NCBI GenBank assembly: GCA_041744735.1
Contig: JBGTKH010000644.1
Span: 1 to 6,603, forward strand
Reading direction: 5' to 3'
Length of the DNA: 6,603 bases
From: JBGTKH01 sp041744735
GTDB lineage: Bacteria > Planctomycetota > Planctomycetia > Pirellulales > Pirellulaceae
Position 1 is the first letter of the stretch. Each line of letters begins with the position of its first letter. The notes beneath the pieces are model-generated. The model did no database searches. It worked only from the letters and a program-made list of their open reading frames with translations, and was not told where the DNA came from. The position numbers and the translations under genes are program-made. This document shows, one piece after another, positions 1 to 5,443 of this stretch.

Positions 1-11
1 CCCCCCCCCCC
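1..11. repeat. Homopolymer of 11 C at the window edge
   Basis: Eleven consecutive C residues open the window and run directly into a GGCCGCGG stretch. No coding frame uses it. A homopolymer exactly at the edge suggests a contig end or a sequencing artefact (a poly-G read tail seen in reverse), but a genuine short C tract cannot be excluded. Nothing else is recognisable before the HPF-like stop codon at 45. Confidence 0.6.
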
Positions 12-44
12 GGCCGCGGTTACAGCACTGAACGCCAAATGGTA

Positions 45-335
45 TCACCACCTGCGTTGGACCGATCGACTAGCTCTTTCTAAAGCGTGGGTAACCGCCG
101 ATTGCATGTCAAGGCCGTGGACCTCAATCACTTCGTGCTCCGAACGATCGAGAGTGACGACGATTTGGCAGGACATGTCGGTCCCGCCGGACGGTCGGCA
201 TTCACTGGCCAGAACAATCGACACGCGGCGAATTCGCGGGCCGAATCGGCTCAAGGCGAACTGCACTCGCCTCTCGATAAACTGCCGCAGGGACTCGTCA
301 AGTTCGACATTTGTGACGGTGATGCTTGACTGCAC
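45..335 (-). CDS. Short HPF/RaiA-like ribosome-associated protein (ribosome hibernation factor family)
   Basis: The 96-residue product matches the S30EA/HPF fold: a first strand (SSITVTNVELDESL), a long first helix (about 13-28, LRQFIERRVQFALSRF), three strands (about 31-70, including RRVSIVLASE and CQIVVTLD), and a basic last helix (about 76-96, ending SVQRRW). Proteins of this family bind the decoding region of the 30S subunit and silence ribosomes in stationary phase or stress. It has only the N-terminal domain, so it is the short type, without the dimerising tail of long HPF. I chose the GTG at 333-335 because AGAGGAAG lies 9 nt upstream and the domain begins almost at once. The in-frame GTG at 395 would add 20 polar residues and has no good SD. 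The gene is divergent from the BON-ATPase operon. The fold assignment is good; whether it is the main hibernation factor of the cell is unknown. Confidence 0.82.
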   Translation of the reverse strand: MQSSITVTNVELDESLRQFIERRVQFALSRFGPRIRRVSIVLASECRPSGGTDMSCQIVVTLDRSEHEVIEVHGLDMQSAVTHALERASRSVQRRW

Positions 336-344
336 CGGTGATCG

Positions 345-352
345 CTTCCTCT
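345..352 (-). promoter_or_regulatory. Ribosome binding site that decides the HPF-like start
   Basis: On the minus strand AGAGGAAG occupies 352 down to 345, with 9 nt before the GTG at 335. It sits inside the reading frame that could start further upstream at 395, so it favours the shorter protein. The 395 start has only a weak AATAGG before it. Confidence 0.6.
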
Positions 353-424
353 TGCCAGAATAACTTGCTGGTTGCTGCTGACTACCGTCGCTCACCTATT
401 GTTATCGGACTCCGCACAGTTTGA

Positions 425-436
425 AAACGTACGTTT
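425..436. promoter_or_regulatory. Candidate operator: 12-bp perfect palindrome between divergent genes
   Basis: AAACGTACGTTT is a perfect inverted repeat, centred at 430.5. It ends 7 bp before the -35 box of the rightward promoter at 444, so its centre is near -49 relative to the expected start of transcription, where many activators bind. It also overlaps a weak leftward -35-like hexamer (TTTTCA, complement of 422-427; GATAAC, complement of 401-406; 15-bp spacer) that could serve the HPF-like gene. The placement would let one dimeric regulator act on both directions. No regulator family is identified; the central CG loosely recalls LacI-type operators. The function is inference. Confidence 0.4.
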
Positions 437-443
437 GGCGTGC

Positions 444-472
444 TTGATAGGAAGATAAAAACTAACTATCAT
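444..472 (+). promoter_or_regulatory. Sigma-70-type promoter for the BON-ATPase operon
   Basis: TTGATA at 444-449 and TATCAT at 467-472 each match five of six consensus bases and are 17 bp apart. They lie in an AT-rich pocket of an otherwise GC-rich region. Transcription would begin near 479, about 250 nt before the BON start codon. No gene lies between, so the BON-ATPase operon is the natural target. Confidence 0.55.
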
Positions 473-479
473 CGATGCT

Positions 480-729
480 CATGGACTGGCTCAACTATCA
501 CTCCTTCACCGCATAATCGCCGAACAAACAGGGCAACCGATGCCGCCGGCCGACGTGACAGCGGCGCCATGCGTCGCCGTGGAATGAACCGTTGCCCAGG
601 GGCGAGCCCGGTAGCTTCCCCGGGCGACGCGCCATGCGAAGTAGAGTTTGCTAGGCCGGCGCGGTGCAAGCGGTCCCGCATGGCCTCAGAATTGCAACAT
701 GCTCGGTCAACCATAGGAGGAACTGGGCC
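480..729 (+). other. Long untranslated leader of the BON-ATPase operon, no convincing gene
   Basis: Together with 336-479 this forms a gap of almost 400 nt between the divergent genes. The leader part is GC-rich. It holds two short GC hairpins: CGGCG/CGCCG at 562-566 and 575-579, and GCCCGG/CCGGGC at 606-611 and 620-625, each with an 8-nt loop. It also has a 10-bp direct repeat GCGCCATGCG at 564-573 and 629-638. The open frames here are Arg/Pro-rich and lack SD sites or family likeness. I recognise no riboswitch class. The length depends on the promoter at 444-472 being the real one. Confidence 0.4.
715..720 (+). promoter_or_regulatory. Strong ribosome binding site of the BON-domain gene
   Basis: AGGAGG lies 9 nt before the ATG at 730. 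The same frame is open back to a GTG at 664, and a second ATG follows at 748 with AAAGGAAG before it. The perfect SD decides for 730. Confidence 0.7.
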
Positions 730-1029
730 ATGAAAGGAAGATCGGATATGGACACCTTCGACCGCGACAACGAGGAGCGGACGTTGTCACAGCAGTCGGT
801 CGAAGCGGAAGTCAAACGGCGAGTCGCCCAGCGATGCCCGCAGTTCTACCTGAAGGACATCACCTGCCATTTAGCGCACGGCGTGCTGACGCTACGGGGC
901 CGCGTGCCGACGTTTTATTTGAAACAGCTCGTGTTGGCGGTGGTCAAGAAACTGGATGGCGTTGTGCGTATCGACGATCGCATGGACGTGGTCAGTGCCA
1001 GCGGGCTGAGCAGCGTGAAGCCGAAGTGA
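730..1029 (+). CDS. Small cytosolic single-BON-domain protein
   Basis: The product has 99 residues. After a charged N-terminus (about 1-20, rich in Asp, Glu, Arg) comes one BON domain (about 23-87). It has an amphipathic helix (VEAEVKRRVAQRC), a first strand (DITCHLAHGVLTLRGRV) with the typical Gly and 'LxGxV' turn, a second helix (TFYLKQLVLAVVKKLDG), and a closing strand (VVRIDDRMDVV). BON domains bind phospholipid surfaces or protein partners and are usual in osmotic-stress proteins such as OsmY. OsmY is exported and carries two BON domains; this protein has one and no signal peptide, so it should stay in the cytosol. Its stop codon overlaps the start of the ATPase gene, which implies linked translation and perhaps equal amounts. 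A role in sensing the membrane or modulating the pump is inference. Confidence 0.8.
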   Translation: MKGRSDMDTFDRDNEERTLSQQSVEAEVKRRVAQRCPQFYLKDITCHLAHGVLTLRGRVPTFYLKQLVLAVVKKLDGVVRIDDRMDVVSASGLSSVKPK

Positions 1030-3845
1030 ACGAGCCGGCCGCCAAGTTCATGCAAACGATACTCGACAAAATCTGGCACCAACTGCCGGCGCAGGAAGCC
1101 GTCGAGTTGCTGCGCAGCGACTCCACGGCGGGCTTGGATCGGTTCGAGATTGAAACCCGACAAAAGCACTTCGGGCCGAATACGATCCCCATTCGCAGCG
1201 GGCCCGGGGCACTGATCCGCTTTCTGCTGCAGTTCCATCAACCGCTGGTTTACATCTTGATGGCGGCGGGTGCGATCACTGCGTTTTTGCACGAGTGGGT
1301 GGACTCGTCGGTGATCCTCGGCGTCGTGCTGGTCAACGCCGTGATCGGATACCTGCAGGAGTCGAAGGCGTCTAAAGCGCTCGAGGCACTGGCCAAGACG
1401 ACACTGACCCAGGCCCGTGTCATTCGCGGCGGAGAAACTCGCCATGTGCCGTCGGTCGAGTTGGTACCGGGCGACATCGTGCTGTTGCAGTCCGGGGACA
1501 AAGTGCCGGCCGACTTGCGGCTGATTCGCCTGCGCGATTTGCAAATCGACGAATCGGCCCTGACCGGCGAATCGGTTCCGGGCGAAAAGCAAGCCGACGT
1601 GTTGGAGCCGACCACGCCGCTGGCCGAACGCCGCAACATGGCTTACTCGTCGACGCTGGTCACGTACGGCACCGCGCGCGGCGTCGTCGTGGCCATCGGC
1701 GCCGCGACCGAAGTGGGCCGGATTTCGGAGTTGATCTCGACTGCCGACGTGCTCGCAACACCGCTCACCCGCAAAATCGCGAAATTCAGCCGGCTGCTGC
1801 TCTTCGTAATTTTGGCCTTGGCCGGCGTGACGTTTCTGGTCGGAATTCTGCGCGGCCAATCGGCGTTCGACATGTTCATGGCCGCCGTGGCACTGGCTGT
1901 GGGAGCGATCCCCGAAGGCCTGCCCGCAGCCGTGACCATCACGCTGGCGATCGGTGTGGCTCGCATGGCCCGCCGACGCGCGATCATCCGCAAGCTGCCT
2001 GCCGTGGAAACGCTGGGCAGCACCACTGTCATCTGTTCCGACAAGACGGGGACACTGACGGTCAATCAAATGACGGTGCGCGAAGTCTGGGCCGGCGGAC
2101 AGTTGCTGGAGGTCTCGGGCACGGGCTACGGCGCGGAAGGCGAGATCAAGGCAGCCGACGGAGACACGGCGGCGCTGCGGGCGAACGAGGCCGCTCGCCA
2201 ATGTTTGCTCGCGGGACTCGCGTGCAATGATTCGCTGTTGGTACGCAGCGAGCAGCGCTGGGAAGTGCAAGGCGATCCGACCGAGGGCGCGCTGATCGCC
2301 GTGGCCACCAAGGCCGGCTTGGATGCCAAGCAAGCGAGCCAGCAACTGCCGCGGCTGGACTCGGTCCCCTTTGAGTCGCAACATCAGTACATGGCAACGT
2401 TGCACGAATTGGCTCCCGATCAACCGCGGCAGCTCTTCGTGAAAGGGGCGGTTGAGGTGGTGTTGTCGAAGTGCACTGCGGCGCTTGGCCCGGCGGGCGA
2501 AATCGTTCCGCTGGATGCACAGGCCGTGCATCGCGAGTTCGAAGCGCTGGCCGCCAAAGGTTTGCGAGGGTTGGCCTTCGCCGGCGGTCAATTGCCGCCC
2601 GGCACCAATACCGTCACACATGCCGACGTCGCGGGACTGACCTTCTTCGGGCTGCAAGGCATGATCGACCCGCCGCGGCCGGAAGCGGTCGCCGCGGTCC
2701 GCGCCTGCCAAAGCGCCGGAATCCGCGTGAAGATGATCACTGGCGACCATGCGGTCACAGCCGGCGCGATCGCGCGGCAGATTGGGCTGAACGGCCTGAA
2801 TGCAGACCCGCATCAAACGCCGGTCGTGATGACCGCTCGGGATTTGGCGGGCAAGACGGACCAGGAACTGATCGAACTGGCCGACCGCGTGGCCGTGTTT
2901 GCTCGTGCCACGCCGGAACTGAAACTGCGGTTGGTGCGAGCGCTCCAGGCAAATGGACACATCGTGGCCATGACGGGCGACGGCGTGAACGACGCTCCGG
3001 CCTTGCGGCAAGCCAATATTGGTGTGGCGATGGGCGTGGGCGGCACCGAGGTCGCCAAGGAAGCCTGCGACATGGTGTTGACCGACGACAACTTCGCCAC
3101 CATCGAAGCCGCCGTCGAAGAGGGCCGCGGCGTGTTCGATAACCTCACCAAGTTCATCGTTTGGACTTTGCCGACGAATATCGGTGAAGGGCTGGTGATC
3201 TTGGCCGCGATTTTTGCCGGCGTCGCGCTGCCGATTCTGCCGGTGCAGATTCTGTGGATCAACATGACCACCGCCGTGCTGCTCGGCTTGATGCTGGCCT
3301 TCGAACCGAAAGAACGCGACATCATGCGCCGCCCGCCGCGCGATCCGCAAATGCCGCTGCTGACCGGCGAATTGATGGGGCGCATCGGCCTGGTTGGTGT
3401 CATCTTGCTCATCGGTGCGTTCGGCTCTTTCGAGTGGGCGTTGAATCAGGGGCTGAGCGACGACGCGGCGCGCACGGTGGCCGTGAACGTGTTCGTAATG
3501 GTCGAGCTGTTCTATCTGTTCAATTGCCGGTCGCTCACCAAGTCGATGTTTCAACTCGGCCTCTGGTCGAACCGCTGGATCGTGGGCGGCGTCAGCACCA
3601 TGATCGCCTTGCAACTCGCTTTCACCTACGTGCCGCTGATGAATCGCATTTTCCACAGCGCGCCGATCGGTTTCGACGCTTGGTGGAGAATCCTGCTAAC
3701 CGCCGTCGTCGCTTACGCAGTCGTTGGTCTGGAGAAGTGGTTGCGCCAGCAGTGGGCCGAGCGTCGCCAGAGTCTGTTAAAGCGAGAGCAAACGCAAACG
3801 CCCGCCGCGAAACCGCCGCAGGCCAAAGAAAAAGTTCATGTGTGA
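1026..3845 (+). CDS. P2-type cation-transporting ATPase, CtpF-like (probable Ca2+ or other cation efflux pump)
   Basis: The 939-residue length is normal for a P2 ATPase with ten membrane helices. In order: cation-ATPase N-domain (about 12-60), M1-M2 (about 66-112), actuator domain with TGES at 180-183, M3-M4 (about 257-310) with PEGLP at 296-300, phosphorylation motif DKTGT with Asp339, nucleotide-binding Lys-Gly-Ala at 473-475, TGD at 572-574, the hinge TGDGVND at 650-656, M5-M10 (about 707-905), and a basic tail. Compared with SERCA, Glu309, Asn768, Glu771, Asn796, Thr799 and Glu908 are kept as Glu297, Asn718, Glu721, Asn746, Thr749 and Glu827, but Asp800 is replaced by Ala750. M6 and its surroundings resemble mycobacterial CtpF as I remember it. 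The GTG start at 1026 overlaps the BON stop (GTGA) and has no strong SD, so translation is probably coupled. An ATG at 1050 is the alternative. The same frame is open further upstream to 834, but that part only shadows the BON gene. The family is certain; the transported ion is not. Confidence 0.93.
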   Translation: MNEPAAKFMQTILDKIWHQLPAQEAVELLRSDSTAGLDRFEIETRQKHFGPNTIPIRSGPGALIRFLLQFHQPLVYILMAAGAITAFLHEWVDSSVILGVVLVNAVIGYLQESKASKALEALAKTTLTQARVIRGGETRHVPSVELVPGDIVLLQSGDKVPADLRLIRLRDLQIDESALTGESVPGEKQADVLEPTTPLAERRNMAYSSTLVTYGTARGVVVAIGAATEVGRISELISTADVLATPLTRKIAKFSRLLLFVILALAGVTFLVGILRGQSAFDMFMAAVALAVGAIPEGLPAAVTITLAIGVARMARRRAIIRKLPAVETLGSTTVICSDKTGTLTVNQMTVREVWAGGQLLEVSGTGYGAEGEIKAADGDTAALRANEAARQCLLAGLACNDSLLVRSEQRWEVQGDPTEGALIAVATKAGLDAKQASQQLPRLDSVPFESQHQYMATLHELAPDQPRQLFVKGAVEVVLSKCTAALGPAGEIVPLDAQAVHREFEALAAKGLRGLAFAGGQLPPGTNTVTHADVAGLTFFGLQGMIDPPRPEAVAAVRACQSAGIRVKMITGDHAVTAGAIARQIGLNGLNADPHQTPVVMTARDLAGKTDQELIELADRVAVFARATPELKLRLVRALQANGHIVAMTGDGVNDAPALRQANIGVAMGVGGTEVAKEACDMVLTDDNFATIEAAVEEGRGVFDNLTKFIVWTLPTNIGEGLVILAAIFAGVALPILPVQILWINMTTAVLLGLMLAFEPKERDIMRRPPRDPQMPLLTGELMGRIGLVGVILLIGAFGSFEWALNQGLSDDAARTVAVNVFVMVELFYLFNCRSLTKSMFQLGLWSNRWIVGGVSTMIALQLAFTYVPLMNRIFHSAPIGFDAWWRILLTAVVAYAVVGLEKWLRQQWAERRQSLLKREQTQTPAAKPPQAKEKVHV

Positions 3846-3856
3846 GGAGGGCCAGC

Positions 3857-3907
3857 ATGCAACGCTTCAAAAACATTCTGCTGGTGCACGAGCCCAATCC
3901 GCGGTGA
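3857..3907 (+). pseudogene. 16-codon stub resembling the N-terminus of a universal stress protein (UspA family)
   Basis: The frame MQRFKNILLVHEPNPR ends at a TGA. The segment RFKNILLV is the typical first strand of UspA-family proteins, which usually run to about 140 residues or more. A GAGGAGG at 3844-3850 overlaps the ATPase stop codon region and lies 6 nt before the ATG, so ribosomes finishing the ATPase could restart here efficiently. I see no continuation of the Usp fold after the TGA: reading on in the same frame gives 33 further codons before a TGA at 4010, without an ATP-binding GxxG motif. The likeliest reading is a decayed third gene of the operon. A functional micropeptide or a coupling peptide is possible. 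The Usp likeness rests on a short match. Confidence 0.55.
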
Positions 3908-3929
3908 AAGGAACCGGTGTGTGCGCTTA

Positions 3930-3959
3930 TTGACGTGCGGCCCATTGCCAACCTATTGT
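3930..3959 (+). promoter_or_regulatory. Candidate promoter of the glycosyltransferase gene
   Basis: TTGACG at 3930-3935 matches five of six -35 bases. TATTGT at 3954-3959 is a weaker -10 with an 18-bp spacer. It lies between the Usp-like stub and the glycosyltransferase start, giving a leader of about 40 nt. It would let the glycosyltransferase be expressed apart from the ATPase operon. The weak -10 keeps this tentative. Confidence 0.3.
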
Positions 3960-3973
3960 CAACCATTGCGACA
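3944..3973 (+). repeat. Three helically phased ATTG-N-CAAC-type repeats
   Basis: ATTGCCAAC (3944-3952), ATTGTCAAC (3955-3963) and ATTGCGACA (3965-3973) start 11 and 10 bp apart, about one helical turn. The first two differ at one base; the third is looser. They overlap the candidate -10 box. Repeats on one face of the helix could bind a regulator cooperatively, but three degenerate copies can also arise by chance. Confidence 0.4.
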
Positions 3974-4008
3974 AAGAATGATTCCACACGCCGATTTGCA
4001 CTTTCACG

Positions 4009-5343
4009 ATGACCAGTTCCCGCCCCACGATCGCTTACATCACGTCCGGTGCGGCCGGCATGTACTGCGGCAGTTGCATGCATGACAATACGTTGGCGCG
4101 GGCGCTGGCCAAACTGGATGTCGACGTGCAGTTGATCCCCACCTACACGCCGATCCGCACGGACGAGGAAGACGTGAGCGTAGACCGCGTGTTCTTTGGC
4201 GGCATCAGCGTTTTTCTGGAGCAGAAAATTCCGCTGTTTCGCTACCTGCCCGCGGTGTTCGACCGGTTGCTGGACCAGCCGTGGCTGATCCGCTGGGCCA
4301 CGTCGCGCGGCATCGAGACCAGTGCGAAGGAGCTGGGGGCACTCACCGTGTCGATGCTCCGCGGCACCAGCGGCAATCAGCGCAAGGAGGTGCGCAAACT
4401 GTGCGACTGGCTCAGCAAGTCAGTGCGGCCGGATTTGATCAACCTGAGCAACATGCTGATCGGCGGCTGCGTGCCGGCGTTGAAGAAAGAACTGCGCGTG
4501 CCGATTCTGGCGACGCTGCAAGGTGACGACATTTTCTTGGAGGAGTTGCCCGAGCCGTACAAGTCGCGGGCGCTGGCCGAGATCCGCCGGCTGGTGACCG
4601 ACGTGGACGGGTTCATCGTGTACAGTCGTTACTATGCCGATTTCATGGCCGATTACTTCGCCATCCCGCCCGAGAAAATCCACATCACGCCGCTGGGCAT
4701 CGACACGCGCGACTTTCAAGAGTTCGTGCCCGGCAAAAATCTGCAGGCCGCCGGTCCGCCGAACTCACCCAGCCGGCCGCCGACGGTCGGCTATCTGGCG
4801 CGCCTCTCGCCCGAGAAAGGTTTACACGTTCTGGTCGACGCCTTCATCGAATTGCGCCGCCGCGCGGGAATGGAGAACGCGCGACTGCTCATTGCTGGCT
4901 GGCTCGGTGAAAACAACCGCAAGTACGCTGAAGCACAGTTTGAGAAACTGCGCGCCGCCGGACTGCAGGACGCCTTTCACTACGCCGGCTCCGTCGACCG
5001 CCGCGGCAAGATCGAGTTCCTGAAGCAAATCGACCTTCTTTCAGTCCCCACCGTGTACCGCGAACCCAAGGGCCTGTTCGTCCTCGAAGCCCTCGCGGCC
5101 GGTGTCCCCGTGGTCCAACCCGACCACGGCGCGTTCCCCGAACTTCTCGCGGCTCTGCAAGGCGGCCGGCTCGTGCGCCCCAACGATCCCCAGCACTTGG
5201 CCGACACGTTGCGAGAATTACTCTCCGATGCCTCCGCGCGGACCGAACTCGGCGGCCAAGGCCGCGATGCCGTTCACAGCCGTTTCAACGCCGACTCGAT
5301 GGCGAGTGCTGTATTGAATGTCTTGGGGCGGTTTCTTGCGTAA
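4009..5343 (+). CDS. Family 4 glycosyltransferase (GT-B fold)
   Basis: The 444-residue length fits a complete GT4 enzyme, which moves a sugar from a nucleotide-activated donor to an acceptor in glycan, lipid or glycoconjugate synthesis. The N-terminal acceptor domain opens with the glycine loop SGAAGMYCGSC (13-23), where Met18-Tyr-Cys-Gly-Ser-Cys23 followed by Asp26-Asn27 is a feature I associate with a planctomycete subgroup. LQGDD is at 170-174. The donor domain begins near 260 with VGYLARLSPEKG: Arg265 and Lys270 are the usual phosphate contacts. The EX7E motif is Glu352 and Glu360 in EPKGLFVLEALAAGVPVV. There is no signal peptide or membrane helix, so it is cytosolic. The ATG at 4009 is the first start after an in-frame stop at 3979; no SD precedes it. 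It is convergent with the next gene. Donor and acceptor cannot be read from the sequence. Confidence 0.9.
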   Translation: MTSSRPTIAYITSGAAGMYCGSCMHDNTLARALAKLDVDVQLIPTYTPIRTDEEDVSVDRVFFGGISVFLEQKIPLFRYLPAVFDRLLDQPWLIRWATSRGIETSAKELGALTVSMLRGTSGNQRKEVRKLCDWLSKSVRPDLINLSNMLIGGCVPALKKELRVPILATLQGDDIFLEELPEPYKSRALAEIRRLVTDVDGFIVYSRYYADFMADYFAIPPEKIHITPLGIDTRDFQEFVPGKNLQAAGPPNSPSRPPTVGYLARLSPEKGLHVLVDAFIELRRRAGMENARLLIAGWLGENNRKYAEAQFEKLRAAGLQDAFHYAGSVDRRGKIEFLKQIDLLSVPTVYREPKGLFVLEALAAGVPVVQPDHGAFPELLAALQGGRLVRPNDPQHLADTLRELLSDASARTELGGQGRDAVHSRFNADSMASAVLNVLGRFLA

Positions 5344-5350
5344 CATTTAG

Positions 5351-5371
5351 CGGCACGGCGCAAGCCGTCCG
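5351..5371 (+). repeat. Hairpin with GCAA tetraloop after the glycosyltransferase: REP-like element or terminator
   Basis: CGG (5351-5353), a bulged C, then ACGGC (5355-5359) pair with GCCGT (5364-5368) and CCG (5369-5371) around the GNRA loop GCAA. The preceding TTTAGCGG and following CCGGTGG resemble intergenic palindromic repeats I recall from planctomycete genomes. No T run follows, so classic intrinsic termination is doubtful. Its position 8 nt past the stop codon fits a 3'-end structure for the mRNA. Confidence 0.45.
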
Positions 5372-5383
5372 GTGGAGCGCGAC

Positions 5384-5443
5384 GTATTGAATGTGTTGGG
5401 CGCTATCTTGCCGGTGCTTGGAGAGTCAAGCTACACGTATTAG
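5384..5443 (+). pseudogene. Diverged second copy of the glycosyltransferase 3' end
   Basis: The first 28 nt (5384-5411) match the end of the glycosyltransferase gene (5311-5339) with 11 identical bases, a few substitutions and one 1-nt gap. Read in frame, it gives VLNVLGAILPVLGESSYTY and a TAG at 5441, against VLNVLGRFLA and TAA in the gene. Two of the differences are synonymous (GTC/GTG, GGG/GGC), as if the copy was once coding. It has no start codon or SD. It could be the ancestral C-terminus cut off by a 73-bp insertion carrying the hairpin, or the relic of a tandem paralogue. Its stop overlaps the stop codon of the opposing gene. Confidence 0.5.

Noticed and set aside
336..395. Longer HPF-like protein starting at the GTG at 395
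   Set aside because: The extra 20 residues are polar and low in complexity, and no strong SD precedes them. AGAGGAAG before the GTG at 335 fits the domain boundary better, although the longer form is not excluded.
469..714. Open frame of 81 codons in the same region, minus strand
   Set aside because: No SD, no recognisable domain, and it runs antisense to the probable leader of the BON operon.
440..733. Open frame of 97 codons in the leader region, plus strand
   Set aside because: Arg/Pro/Ser-rich composition typical of random GC-rich sequence, no SD, no domain; it also overlaps the promoter and the BON ribosome site.
834..1025. In-frame upstream extension of the ATPase to an ATG at 834
   Set aside because: It overlaps the BON gene in another frame and encodes no P-type ATPase sequence. 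The GTG at 1026 overlapping the BON stop is a better start and gives the usual family length.
2471..3142. Open frame of 223 codons inside the ATPase gene, shifted frame
   Set aside because: Arg- and Gly-rich shadow of the ATPase coding sequence, with no domain.
915..3656. A 913-codon open frame on the minus strand across the ATPase gene
   Set aside because: It is the exact codon-register complement of the ATPase frame, rich in His, Gln and Arg, without domains or an SD. It is open only because the sense gene avoids TTA, CTA and TCA codons.
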